A stretch of 64,000 nt of DNA from Lewinellaceae bacterium (GTDB lineage Bacteria > Bacteroidota > Bacteroidia > Chitinophagales > Saprospiraceae), in NCBI GenBank assembly GCA_016711435.1, contig JADJSY010000003.1:1-64000 (forward strand), read 5' to 3'. The translations under genes were made by a program, and so were the position numbers. The notes under the pieces are model-generated. The model worked only from the letters and a program-made list of their open reading frames with translations. It did no database searches and was not told the DNA's origin. Positions 29,956-42,601 of this stretch are shown here, piece by piece. How positions within the stretch are numbered: position 1 is the first letter of the stretch; each line of letters starts with the position of its first letter.

Positions 29956-30138
29956 ATGAAAAGTCCAAGTTTTGTTACCGTCTTCACACTGCTGTCAATA
30001 ACATTCCTGATCGGTTCCTGCGAAGCGATATCTGGATTTTTTCACACCAGTAAGGGCTTCAGTATTATTATCATTGCGGTATTGGTCTTTATTATCACAT
30101 TGGTTGCGGTGCGGATAAAGAAAAGAAAAAAAGCCTGA
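29956..30138 (+). CDS. Small lipoprotein-like membrane protein (60 aa)
   Basis: 60 residues. A first hydrophobic segment ends at LIGSCEAI, a plausible lipobox (Cys about 22). A second helix (about 34-54) is followed by KKRKKA. This resembles a family of about 50-60 aa Bacteroidota proteins with SCEAI near residue 20, sometimes mis-annotated as phosphatidate cytidylyltransferase. Starts one base after the previous stop, so probably co-translated with it. Confidence 0.6.
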   Translation: MKSPSFVTVFTLLSITFLIGSCEAISGFFHTSKGFSIIIIAVLVFIITLVAVRIKKRKKA

Positions 30139-30185
30139 GTTTTTGATTCAGAACCAATTTTTATCCATACCAATAGGACAGGAAT

Positions 30186-33100
30186 TCAACGTTGCAACAT
30201 AACTTTTGCAAATTCGACCTGATTTCCCGACCGAATGCGCAACAGGTACAATCCAGCCGGCAAATCGCTTGTTTCAAAACGATGAGTCAGTGCCCCGAAG
30301 CGAAAATCAGCCGTTTCCCGGAGCATTTCCCGGCCTCCGGTCGATAACAAAGAGAACTCCACTTCGTCGGCAGCTTCGCCGGCCATCTCGACAGTGAACG
30401 AACCGATAGCAGGATTGGGATACAGGCGAATTTCCTGGAGCCAGGACAGTGTTTCTGTGCCCACCGTCGCTCCAAATTCATAGGCGCCCATATCAACTGT
30501 TCCATTGTAAATGCGGGTATTGCCCGCCAAATCGGCGGTGATGCCAGCGGGAACCGCATCGTTGCTTCCGTGATTAATGGCCGGCGAGGCAGACTGGAGG
30601 CGTAGATTGCTATTGGTGGCATTTACAAAAAGCGGATTTTGATTAAAAATCATACCGTTTCCGCAGGTAAAACCGGGAGGACAGGCAGTTTCTTCAATCA
30701 GCGTATGGTTGAGTTGGACAACGGCCTGCGCATTTTCGTTCTGGATATTGTTTTCCAGATTGCCGGTATTTCCCCAAATGATGCAGTTATTCAAAACAAT
30801 ACTGTCACCGAAGTTGCGAATGGCGCCGCCCCAGTTCGCATCGTTTTTTGAAAAGGAGCAGTTGGTCCAGCTCGCAGCGCCGCCGTTTATCATAATAGCT
30901 CCGCCAAACGTGCCGCTGTTTTTTGTAAAGGAGCAATTTATCCAGCTCGGGTTACCTTTTTCATTGCGCACGGCGCCTCCGAAACCGGCATGGTTATCAT
31001 CAAAAAGGCAGTTCACAAATGATGGTTTGGCCGTGCTGATATCGTTAGAAAGTTCCTCGTTACTCACTGCACCGCCGAAGCTGCCTGAATTGTGCAGAAA
31101 AGAACATTGCAGAAATTCCGGGTTCGTTATGGAACTGCCGCCTTCCGCATAAATGGCAACTCCCCCTCCACTAGACCCGCTGTTGTATTGGAATGTGCAA
31201 TTGACAAAAGAGGGGCTTGCCTCGGCGTTGAATTGCGCTGCAAGGCACATCCCTCCGCCCTGATAATCAGCGTAATTACCTGTAAATGTACAATTTGCAA
31301 TAGCAGGATTTGTTATGCCTCCGGTGTTGCTCCCATTCAGATAAATCCCCCACCATTTCTGGATTCATCAAAAACATTGCCGTCCGCGCGTCCGGCAGTG
31401 ATGGTAAATCCGTCGAGTCGCATGGTATGATCCACATTTTCAATCCAGAGCACATGGTAGGAATTACTGCCTTTGATCTGGTTCGTTTGTTCGGTAATGC
31501 CGTTTCCTTCGGGATCAAGATCGTTGTTTTCCAGGTCTCCGCTCAATACCGTTGGGTTATTCTGGAAATTGCGTTGTGAAAGCATCGTCTCCATTCCGGC
31601 AAATCCACCGTAAATCGCAATATTTTTACTGATATAAAAGGTTTTGTAGCGGTCAGAAGTGTCGCCTGTAAAGTGTTGTGTAGGTTTGTACACGCCCCTT
31701 GCCACCCAAATCTGGAAACCGGGCGGGGCGGCATCAACGGCATCCTGCAGGTGGTTGTAAGCATTCGCCCAGGAACTGCCGTTGTTGGCGCCGGTAGCGG
31801 CATGGTTAACATATCGAATGCCGGTTACTGTGCTTCCGCTCACAGTTACGGAGTTTGTCACACTGTGTGAGCCGCAGGCATTGGTAGCGGTCAGCGTCAC
31901 TGCATAGGTACCGGTTGAAGCATACGTGTGGCTCGGACTGTTCAGTGTACTGGTTGTGCCGTCTCCAAAATTCCAACTGGCTGTTGTAACGCCCGAAGTC
32001 GTATTCATAAAAGCCACTTCATTGCCATTCGCTGTGTATGTAAAATCGGCCGTCGGAGCAGTATTCACCGTTACAATATCCGTTATGGTGTGGGAATCGC
32101 TGCCTAAAGAATTGCTGACAGTCAGGGTAACAGCGTAAATACCGGGCTGATTGTACACTACTGTCGGGTTCCTTTCGGTTGAAGTGGAAGGCGTACCACC
32201 TGGAAACGACCATAACCAGGACGTTGGATTGCCTGTGGACAAATTATCAAAATGAACGATCAGGGGCCAGCAGCCGTTTGCAAAATTTGCGTACAGGTTC
32301 GCAGTTGGCGGCAAAGAATCCGTGAGGCGAATCAAAACCATATCGTCTTCATCCAATGAATTGTCATAATATCCCACTGCAAGGATGTCACCATTGGGCT
32401 GAACGAGTACTTTGTGCAGTTCTTCGTCTTCTCCAATGGAAGCGGTAAAAAAACCGGAGGCCCTGAATGTAGTGTCCACCGAACCATCCGGGTTATAGCG
32501 CCCTATGATAAAATTATAATCGCAGAAAAAAATGAGGGTGCATTGATAGTAAAATCCGGCAATGACAATTTTCCCGTCCGGCTGCAGGGCCACGCCGTTT
32601 GCTTCCACATAACCGAAATCCGTTATCACAACACCGCCTGCGCCGAAAGATGTATCCAGTTCGCCGTTCGGCAAATAGCGCGTTAATACAATATCATTCT
32701 CCAACAGGTTATCTCCGGTATAACCCGCAGCAATGATTTTTCCGTCGGGCTGCTGCACCAGGTCGAATATTTCATTGCCAAAGGACCGGACGATGCCGCC
32801 GTTGCCAAAAGCCGGATCGAGGTCGCCATTGTCCAAAAGCCGGTACAGGGCAAAACCGATGTTTGTGGTGTCATAAGCCCAGCCCCCAACAATAATTCTA
32901 CCGGTTGTGTGGTCGATCAGTAATGCATTGGCCGTTTCAAGGTAAAAAGTAGTATCAGGCAGGATGTTGACCACCGCGATACCATCGTTTGAAAAAGAGG
33001 GATCTAACACGCCATTCGGCAAAAAGCGGAATACGGCAGTTCTGGTATCCGTCGAGCCACTTACTTTTGACTGTGACGTAACGATTATTTTTCCATTGGC

Positions 33101-33580
33101 ATCAATGACCACTGCTGTCGCAGCACTGTTGTTGTCGATATTGGCAACGGCCTTGCCGGCAGTGCCAAATGTCGGGTCAAGAGCGCCGTTCGGCAGCAGG
33201 CGCGCAACGCCTATTTTTGTAGAAAAGCCGCCCGCAACCACTATTTTCCCGTCAGCCTGCAAGGCAATGGCATTCAGCGTATTGGTCCCGGTTCCAAACT
33301 GGAAACTCACCAGCCCTCCATTACCAAAAGATACATCCGGCGAACCGTTGGCAAGAAAGCGCGACACGATTCCGCCTGTACTGCCGATACCCGCAGTCAG
33401 GATTTTTCCATCGGGTTGCAGCACGAGGTCGTTCCCCCGGTCGTTGCCCGGATAGGAAGGAATCACATAACCGTCGGTGCTGAAAGAGGGATCAGGGTAA
33501 AAATACTGCTGTGCAGCCACAGGCAGGCAAAAGACAACAGCAAATGCCGTGAAAAGTAAGGTTGGTTTCATCGTTTTCAA
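30186..33580 (-). CDS. Large T9SS-exported protein: delta-60 repeats, PKD domains, beta-helix and sorting domain (one frameshift)
   Basis: About 1,130 residues when joined. Signal peptide (...VFCLPVAAQQ). At least seven repeats of the 'LQPDGKIVVAG' (delta-60) type form a propeller-like N-terminal half (to about residue 400). Two PKD domains follow ('PTSWLWSFPGG', 'TASWNFGDGTT'). Then comes a PMP-like right-handed beta-helix ('IAIYGGFAGMET', 'GGGVAIY', 'FGGAI' repeats) and a T9SS type A domain ('IRLYPNPAIGSF', end KVMLQR). The frames meet near 31340-31345, where one G is missing from a G-run (NGGG then IYLNGS). Surface adhesin-like. Confidence 0.88.
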
Positions 33581-33779
33581 GTTAGCAACAGAAAAAGAAA
33601 GTTGGTTTTGACAGATTGTACCGCCTGTTTACCGAACAAAAGTGCAGGAATGCGCCTTGATCTGCTAATTTGAAAGCCGTGAAATGTAAAAAATCAGGGT
33701 TCTGGCGGGAAGGGGGGATGGGGGTTGAAGGCTGCCTACCGGAAATCCGGGAGGGTATATGCGTCAGCCCGGGCGGGGT

Positions 33780-34437
33780 GGTAATATTATCCCCGCTGGG
33801 CTTGTGCTTTTGATTTGCATGAAGGCTACAAATATGACCGCCCCGCTGGGGCTGGCATTTGTTCATATCGGGTTAATATTTGCAGCAACCACAAGCCTTC
33901 AACAGGTGCCAGCCCCAGAGGGGCGATAATATTTGTAGCAATCATTAGCCAACAACGGCCTTCAGTCAGCGCCAGATGCCAGCCCCAGGGGGGGTAAGCC
34001 ACCAACCCAGGTGCCAGCCCCAGCGGTGGTAATATTGTCGCCCCGCGGCGGGTGTTTTGATTTGCATGAAGGCTGCAAACGTTACCCCGCGGGGCTGGCC
34101 CTGTCCGTATTGGGTTAATAATTTCGAAATCACCAGACGCAACAGATGCAAGCCCCAGCGGGGCGGCAATTTGCAGAAAACTGCCAGCCCACGGGGGTAA
34201 ATTGCAACCATGGTCAAGCAGGTGAAGCCCCAGCGGGGCGACAATATTTGTAGAAACAATCAACCCGCAACGGATGCCAGCCCCAGCGGGGCGGTAATAT
34301 TTGTAGCAACCATCGGCCAACAACAGGTGCCAGCCCCAGCGGGGCGGTAATATTGTCGCCCCGCTGGGGCTGGTGTTTTTGATTTGCATGAAGGCTACAA
34401 ATATTACCGCCCCGCTGGGGCTGGCATCTGTTGTTGG
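33780..34437. repeat. Array of about 14 REP-like GC palindromes
   Basis: The core CCAGCCCCAGCGGGGCGG followed by TAATATT is repeated in both orientations. Forward copies lie near 33909, 33978, 34013, 34149, 34181, 34225, 34276 and 34329. Reverse copies lie near 33781, 33830, 34031, 34079, 34350 and 34398. Spacers of about 20-60 nt are partly conserved (TTGATTTGCATGAAGGCTACAAA; TTTGTAGCAACCAT). The palindromic core can form cruciforms. Long reading frames across it are artefacts of the repetition. It lies directly downstream of an IS200-type transposase gene, as REP sequences do beside their RAYT genes. 33581-33779 is the T9SS gene's upstream region with no other feature. Confidence 0.88.
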
Positions 34438-34446
34438 CTGATGGTA

Positions 34447-34923
34447 TTATTCCCATTCATACACATCTATAAAATCAAATAGATACGCTTCTTTATATTC
34501 AATTTCAAACTTTTGCAACATCTCCAGATACTCTTCTCTGAATGTTTTTTTACGGTGGTGTTCCTCCTGGTTCATAATATATTCAGCAACAGCCTTGACT
34601 TGCGACCGGCTATAGGAAAACGCACCATATCCAGCCTGCCAACTGAATGTAAACTTTGAAAATCCACTTCTCTTGATAAAATGGTTGGAATCCGTTTTGA
34701 TGGTTTCTATCAAATCCGGTATCTTCTGATTGGGATCGTATCCAATAAAAATATGAATATGATCAGGCATACCATTGATCGCCAGCATTTTATGTCCGTG
34801 ATTCTGAACGATACCCGTGATGTATTTGTATAGTTCGTCTTTCCATGATTTTTGGATCAGACTTTCCCTGCCTTTTACTGCAAAAACGAGTTGGATGTGG
34901 AGTTGGGTGTAGGTATTTGCCAT
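34447..34923 (-). CDS. IS200-type Y1 (HUH) transposase / REP-associated tyrosine transposase
   Basis: 158 residues, the size of a TnpA-type Y1 transposase. The HUH motif is seen in 'MPDHIHIFIGYDPNQK'. The catalytic Tyr is probably in 'YSRSQVKAVAEYIMNQEEHH', a signature of Bacteroidota IS200-like/RAYT proteins. These enzymes cut single-stranded DNA at hairpins. No tnpB is present. The ATG at 34923 is clear. An 11-bp inverted repeat (34960-34970 with 35006-35016) lies upstream and could be the left-end structure. The neighbouring palindrome array is the likely substrate family. Confidence 0.9.
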   Translation of the reverse strand: MANTYTQLHIQLVFAVKGRESLIQKSWKDELYKYITGIVQNHGHKMLAINGMPDHIHIFIGYDPNQKIPDLIETIKTDSNHFIKRSGFSKFTFSWQAGYGAFSYSRSQVKAVAEYIMNQEEHHRKKTFREEYLEMLQKFEIEYKEAYLFDFIDVYEWE

Positions 34924-35030
34924 AGGGTAAACTTTAATACAAAGTTATTTAAAAAACAATGGCGTATTGACGTTAATTCCTTGACTACCAGCCAATAAAC
35001 CAACTTCAATACGCCACAATCTCCGGACTT

Positions 35031-35064
35031 CCTATAAACTATAAACCATCAACTATAAACCCAT
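35031..35064. repeat. Unpaired heptamer arm (TATAAAC words)
   Basis: CCTATAAACTATAAACC followed by ATCAACTATAAACCC has the word composition of the right arms seen elsewhere, yet no complementary left arm lies within 34924-35030. It may be a solitary arm or one half of an element disrupted during rearrangement beside the transposase. Confidence 0.5.
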
Positions 35065-35074
35065 TAGCCCAAAC

Positions 35075-37932
<2,858 letters not shown>

Positions 37933-38028
37933 GTTGAATGAGTGGATGTATAAAAGAGTGAACGAAAATACGCAGGTGTTCAAAAACGCCGCGAAGATAA
38001 AGATTGTTTAGAGTCGGGCAATTATAAA

Positions 38029-38153
38029 AGGTTGATGAAGGTTGATGAGGGTTGATAAAGGTTGATGAAGGTTGATATACATCCACTCGAAAATGGGACG
38101 ATTTTATCCTTTTTGAGTGGATGTATATCAACCTTCATCAACCTTCATCAACC
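38029..38153. repeat. Inverted repeat with GGTTGATGAA 10-nt word arms, between divergent genes
   Basis: The left arm 38029-38093 holds five GGTTGATGAA/GGTTGATGAG/GGTTGATAAA words plus GTTGATATACATCCACTCG. The right arm 38111-38153 pairs with its inner 43 nt (two differences) around a 17-nt loop. It shares its core with 22175-22292. It sits between the divergently transcribed gcvP and GHMP kinase genes, where a terminator is not expected. Confidence 0.9.
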
Positions 38154-38208
38154 ATTTACTATCTGCGCGAAGTATAAATAATCGCCGTTGAATGTGCATT
38201 TTTGCGGC

Positions 38209-39114
38209 ATGAGAAACTACCCAGCCAAACTCTTGCTTTTCGGCGAACACGTGCTATTGCTGGGCGCTTCGGCGCTGGCGGTACCGGTGCCCGCTTTTAG
38301 CGGAAAATGGGCCTGGCACAAGGATCAATCGGTTGACCCTGCGCACCGGGAAATCGTGTTGCAGTTTATCGAAAGTAAAGCACTGAAATCTATTGCCGGG
38401 CTGGATATTAAAAGCCTCAAACAAGACATCGAAGCAGGGTTGATTTTTCATTCCAATATCCCGACCGGATACGGACTGGGTAGTTCAGGAGCGCTTTGTG
38501 CGGGTATTTATGACCGTTATGTGGCGGAAAAAACGGCGGACACGGCTGCTTTGAAACTTATTTTCGGGCAAATGGAGAGTTTTTTTCACGGCGCCAGTTC
38601 CGGTATCGACCCGCTCACCAGTTACCTCGATGCGCCATTGTTGATCCGGAATAAAACGGAGGTTAGCATCGCGGCCATGCAGCCCTGGCAGGAGCCGCCG
38701 ATAGTCTTCCTGATTGATACCCAAACGCCCCGGCAAACCGGCCCGCTGGTGGAATGGTTTTTGGAACAATGCAAACAAAACACTTTTTCCGAACTACTGA
38801 CAGCGGAATTGTTGCCCGCCCATGAAGCGATGCTAAGCGCCTGGATGGCGGCTGACGCTGCAAATTTCTGGATAAATCTGCGCCGTGTTTCACAATTCCA
38901 GTTGGCGCATTTTCACCCGATGATCCCGGAAAATTTGCGTTCATTTTGGAAACAAAGTTTTGATAATCAAGATTTTAATCTCAAAATTTGCGGCGCGGGC
39001 GGCGGCGGTTTTATGCTTGGTTTTGCCAGAAACCGGGAGGTTTTGAAAGAAATTTCGGCACATTTCCGGTCATTTTGCCTTTTGAAAATAACAAACGGGG
39101 GGCACCTTAATTAA
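38209..39114 (+). CDS. GHMP kinase, mevalonate-kinase-like
   Basis: 301 residues from the ATG at 38209 (MRNYPAKLLLFGEH); the in-frame start at 38188 adds an unlikely extension. Motif 1 'KLLLFGEHVLL' and motif 2 'IPTGYGLGSSGAL' (phosphate-binding loop) are clear, followed by 'HGASSGIDPL', the acidic/Asp segment of mevalonate kinases. Motif 3 is 'KICGAGGGGFML'. It probably phosphorylates mevalonate in isoprenoid synthesis, but other small-molecule GHMP kinases are not excluded. No mevalonate-pathway partner is adjacent. Confidence 0.88.
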   Translation: MRNYPAKLLLFGEHVLLLGASALAVPVPAFSGKWAWHKDQSVDPAHREIVLQFIESKALKSIAGLDIKSLKQDIEAGLIFHSNIPTGYGLGSSGALCAGIYDRYVAEKTADTAALKLIFGQMESFFHGASSGIDPLTSYLDAPLLIRNKTEVSIAAMQPWQEPPIVFLIDTQTPRQTGPLVEWFLEQCKQNTFSELLTAELLPAHEAMLSAWMAADAANFWINLRRVSQFQLAHFHPMIPENLRSFWKQSFDNQDFNLKICGAGGGGFMLGFARNREVLKEISAHFRSFCLLKITNGGHLN

Positions 39115-39138
39115 AGCAAGGTACAAATGGCAAATGGC

Positions 39139-39170
39139 AATGTAAAGCAATGAGTTACAGAAGATTTAGC
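39139..39170. promoter_or_regulatory. Palindrome-centred repeat upstream of the permease
   Basis: GTAAAGCAATGAGTTAC (39142-39158) is an imperfect palindrome of form GTAAnTCAnTGAnTTAC. Its 32-nt context (AATGTAAA...AGATTTAGC) recurs inverted at 63015-63046, upstream of the last gene, with about three differences. It lies immediately before the inferred permease ATG. Operator or dispersed repeat. Confidence 0.4.
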
Positions 39171-40418
39171 ATGAGTTAAAAGTGAAAAAAAACGTTTCCG
39201 TACGGCTTTCTGGGTTTTAGGGTGTTTGCTGCTGCTGGCATTGTTCCGCGATGTGCTGGCAAATGGCCGGCCACTGTATTGTCGTATTGACGGCGCGGCT
39301 TATTTCCCAGGACTTCGCACGGTTTTAATAGATAAAGACGCGCCTTACAGCCAACCGGCCCTGCGCCGTATCCAGCAGCAGGAACAGACGTTCGAGGCCT
39401 GGAAAAATCTGTTGAATTACGATGAAATGCCCGTTTTTGCACCTATTCCATTTACACCCGGGGAATATTCCCGTCAAAACGCCAATGCTTTTCTGAGACC
39501 CGGCGACGTTCACCCGAACCTTTCCGATCGGTTCCGGCATTGGCTGGGTACGGAAGAGGGCGGGCGCGACGTAGCGGCCGGGATTGTCGGAGGCGCAAGG
39601 ATTGCCGTGTTAGTCGGCCTCTTGTCTATGGGTATTGCAGGCGTACTCGGTCTGCTGCTGGGCGCTTTTGCCGGTTTCTGGGGCGACGATCAATTGCGGG
39701 TATCCAAAATTGAATTGTGGAGTACGCTGGCTGGCATTCCTATTGCATTTTTTTTCGCGGTTTCTGCCCGGAAATACGCACTCGATACGGCTCAAACGAC
39801 CGGCGAATGGGGGAAAAGCCTGGCCATTTTTATACTGGTGGCAAGCGGTTTTTACCTCGCCGGCAAATTCCTGGGTAAAATATCGGGCACCACGGGTAAA
39901 GTGACCATGCCAGTTGATCTGATCTTAATGCGCCTCACGGAAATTTTCAACGCGGTGCCGAAATTGATCTTTATCTTAGTCATTGCGGCCTTGCTGCCAA
40001 AAGATCAATCCATCTGGGTACTCATTGCGCTGATCGGATTCCTGAGTTGGACCGATGTGGCGCTGTTTGTACGGGCAGAGTTGTTGCGGGTGCGCGAACT
40101 CGACTATGTGACCGCAGCCAGGGGACTTGGGCTGTCTGAATTGCGGATATTTGTGCGCCATGCGCTTCCCAATGCCCTGCGCCCTGCTTTGGTTATTTTT
40201 GCATTCGGCATTGCGGGCGCTATTCTGCTGGAGTCGGTGCTGTCGTTTCTCGGTTTTGGCGGCGACGCTTTGAAGGGCATTTCCTGGGGCAGCCTGCTGG
40301 ACAGTGTCAGGGCCAGGCCCGCTGCCTGGTGGGTCGCCATTCCCCCGGACTGGCTATCGCCATTACTATATTGACAATCAATAAAATAGGTGAATTGCTC
40401 AGCGAAAAAGGCAGTTGA
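39171..40418 (+). CDS. ABC transporter permease, DppC/OppC type (frameshifted at both ends)
   Basis: A binding-protein-dependent permease of the peptide/nickel family. Several TM helices lie at about 20-40, 130-160, 175-195, 215-235 and 275-300. The EAA loop is visible as 'ELDYVTAARGLGLSELRIF' followed by 'RHALPNALRP'. The large central frame is 39226-40374. Removing one T after ATG-AGT at 39171-39176 gives a sensible N terminus (MSKSEKKRFRTAFWVLG). A shift in the C5 run at about 40343 gives the usual ending 'PGLAIAITILTINKIGE', stop at 40416-40418. The partner DppB permease, ATPases and binding protein are absent nearby, which is unusual. Confidence 0.85.
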
Positions 40419-40464
40419 AAAAAAATTTACCACAACCAAAACCGGCCTACAATGTTTTCTGGCT

Positions 40465-42144
40465 ATGCGGCGTGACTACTTACTTCTAACCGGACTTGCT
40501 TTTCTGCTATTTTTTCCTTATCTGGGTGTAGTACACCTGTTTGATTGGGATGAAATCAATTTTGCAGAATGTGCCCGTGAAATGTTGCTCACGGGCGACT
40601 GGTTTCGACCGCAGATAGATTACGAGCCTTTCTGGGAAAAGCCGCCCTTGTTTTTGTGGATGCAGGCTTTGTCCATGCAGATATTCGGCGTTAATGAATG
40701 GGCGGCCCGAATGCCCAACGCGCTCTGCGGCCTGGCAACGTTGCTGCTGGTGTACCGCCTGGGCGTACGGCTGCACGACCGGCATTTCGGCTGGCTCTGG
40801 GCGCTTGCCTGGATGGGCAGCATTCTGCCGCATTTGTATTTCAGGAGCGGCATCATCGACCCTTGGTTTAACTTCTTCATTTTCTGCGGTTTATACGGTT
40901 TTATTGAATTTCGCTGGCAGTTTTTTCGGGTAAAGGCGCCGCGTTCTTTCTGGGCAAAATACCGCTATTTGCTGATGGGCGGTGGCTTGCTGGGACTTGC
41001 TATTTTGACCAAAGGCCCACCCGCCTACCTCATTGTGATGCTCGTACTGGTGCTCTATTGGGCGCGTTATCGTTTCAAGGGTCGGGGTTACTTTAAACAT
41101 TTAGTCATCTTTTCCCTTGCCGCTTCGACCGCCGCGCTGGTGTGGTTTGGAACGGAGGTGTTGCTGCACGGCACCTGGTTTATCCGGGAGTTTGTTGTGT
41201 ATCAAATCCGCCTGTTTACTACACAGGACGCAGGGCACGGCGGATTTTTCGGTTACCACGTCATTGTACTTTTGCTGGGTTGTTTTCCGGTATCGGTCTT
41301 TGCATTGCCCAACCTTTGGGGCGACCGGCAATCGGAGGATGAAATGCTTGAATCGGACACCCTGGCCTCCTGCGAACGCTCCGATTTCGGCACCTGGATG
41401 CAAATCCTGTTTTGGGTGGTTTTGATTCTCTTCAGTATCGTCCAGACTAAAATTGTGCATTATTCCTCGCTTTGTTATTTCCCGCTGACTTACTTAGGCG
41501 CGGTCACCATCTGGCGGGCGATCAAATGGGATATTTATCCAAAAATATCGGGTGTTTTACTGGCGTTGGGGCTTATTCCTGGCATTGCCGTAGCCGCCCT
41601 GCCGTATTTGGGCCAACATATCGAATTGTTGAAACCCTGGCTTGCCGGCGACCCTTTTGCCCTGGCCAATCTGGAAGCGGAAGTTGTCTGGAAATACTGG
41701 CAAGGTTTGCCCGGCCTGATATTGATTGCCGCCACCTTTGCCGCCATGTATTATTGGTGGAAAAAACAGGCCTGGATAACTGCACAAATTGCGTTTGTCG
41801 GCGGCGCTGTTTTTACGTCCATGACCCTGCTGCTGATCGTGTGCAACATCGAAGCGTATTCCCAACGGGCAGCCATCGAGTTCTATGAAAGCAAAAGCGC
41901 GGAAGACTGTTTTATCAAACCTATCGGTTTTAAAAGTTTTGCACACCTGTTTTACGCCAACAAACGACCTGTAACCGGCGACCTGACCATCGATGACCAG
42001 CAGACGCTTTCACACGGAAATCCGGGTAAAAACGTATATTTCGTGGCAAAAATCAATCGACTGGATGGCCTGAGCGAATTGCAGGGCTGCCACGAATTGT
42101 ACCGGAAAAACGGGTTTGTGTTTTTTGAGAGAAAAGCCAAGTGA
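40465..42144 (+). CDS. GT39/ArnT-like membrane glycosyltransferase
   Basis: 559 residues from the ATG at 40465. About 10-12 membrane helices and the family's N-terminal acidic motif 'LFDWDEINFAECAREM' (Asp-Glu pair in the first periplasmic loop). 'DYEPFWEKPPLFLWMQAL' is the second conserved loop ('KPPL' typical of ArnT/PMT-like enzymes). It transfers a sugar from a polyprenyl-phosphate donor to lipid A, protein or another lipid acceptor on the periplasmic side; the acceptor is unknown. It starts 46 bp after the permease stop and may be co-transcribed. The C-terminal soluble domain is about 90 residues. Confidence 0.9.
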   Translation: MRRDYLLLTGLAFLLFFPYLGVVHLFDWDEINFAECAREMLLTGDWFRPQIDYEPFWEKPPLFLWMQALSMQIFGVNEWAARMPNALCGLATLLLVYRLGVRLHDRHFGWLWALAWMGSILPHLYFRSGIIDPWFNFFIFCGLYGFIEFRWQFFRVKAPRSFWAKYRYLLMGGGLLGLAILTKGPPAYLIVMLVLVLYWARYRFKGRGYFKHLVIFSLAASTAALVWFGTEVLLHGTWFIREFVVYQIRLFTTQDAGHGGFFGYHVIVLLLGCFPVSVFALPNLWGDRQSEDEMLESDTLASCERSDFGTWMQILFWVVLILFSIVQTKIVHYSSLCYFPLTYLGAVTIWRAIKWDIYPKISGVLLALGLIPGIAVAALPYLGQHIELLKPWLAGDPFALANLEAEVVWKYWQGLPGLILIAATFAAMYYWWKKQAWITAQIAFVGGAVFTSMTLLLIVCNIEAYSQRAAIEFYESKSAEDCFIKPIGFKSFAHLFYANKRPVTGDLTIDDQQTLSHGNPGKNVYFVAKINRLDGLSELQGCHELYRKNGFVFFERKAK

Positions 42145-42288
42145 GTGTTTGGTGTATAGTGTTTGGTGTTTAGGCAGCTTCGCCTGATCTACACACAGTG
42201 ACCTTAAGCGAGCTGCCCTAAACACTAAACACCATACACGGCCAAAAGCGAGCTGCCCTAAACACCATACACTAAACACTAAACACTC
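42143..42288. repeat. Inverted repeat with GTGTTTG heptamer arms and duplicated right arm
   Basis: The left arm 42143-42183 (GAGTGTTTGGTGTATAG..., ending GGCAGCTTCGC) pairs with either of two tandem right arms, 42208-42239 and 42248-42288 (GCGAGCTGCCCTAAACAC...). It begins at the stop of the GT39 gene and its second right arm encodes the last codons and stop of rhaM on the reverse strand. Located between convergent genes. Confidence 0.85.
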
Positions 42289-42601
42289 GTTGCATCAGCA
42301 CCCACTTCTCCCCCGGTTTCGCCGAAGGCAGGGCCTGCTGATAGCGCCACATCAGGGATTCCCATTCCTGCACTTTGGGGTTGGCTGCGTCTGCTGCGGC
42401 CTTTTGTTCCAAAGAAAAATCATGATCGGCTTCCAGGATCATAAACAGGCGGTTTTCAATCCGGTAAATTTCAAGCGAAAGAATACCCGCTGATCGGATA
42501 CTGTCGAGAATTTCAGGCCAGACCGCGCGGTGCATGGCTTCGTATTCCGCTATCAGGGCGGGGTCGGGGCGGAGGTCGAGTGCGAGACAGTGTCTTTTCA
42601 T
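42272..42601 (-). CDS. rhaM: L-rhamnose mutarotase (RhaM family, DUF718)
   Basis: 109 residues. RhaM interconverts the alpha and beta anomers of L-rhamnose. Diagnostic segments: 'LALDLRPDPALIAEYEAMHR' with the conserved active-site His, 'VWPEILDSIRSAGI', 'YRIENRLFMILEADHDF' and 'EWESLMWRYQ'. The C terminus (MQRVFSV) is encoded by the heptamer arm of the flanking repeat, so the repeat has supplied the last residues and the stop. No other rhamnose genes are adjacent. Confidence 0.92.
   Translation of the reverse strand: MKRHCLALDLRPDPALIAEYEAMHRAVWPEILDSIRSAGILSLEIYRIENRLFMILEADHDFSLEQKAAADAANPKVQEWESLMWRYQQALPSAKPGEKWVLMQRVFSV

Noticed and set aside
33826..34389. A 187-codon reverse frame through the palindrome array
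   Set aside because: Its peptide repeats PPRWGW/APLGLAP because the DNA is repetitive. No start context or family; artefact of the REP array.
33780..34437. CRISPR array
   Set aside because: Repeats occur in both orientations, are palindromic, vary in length, and spacers share sequence. No cas genes.
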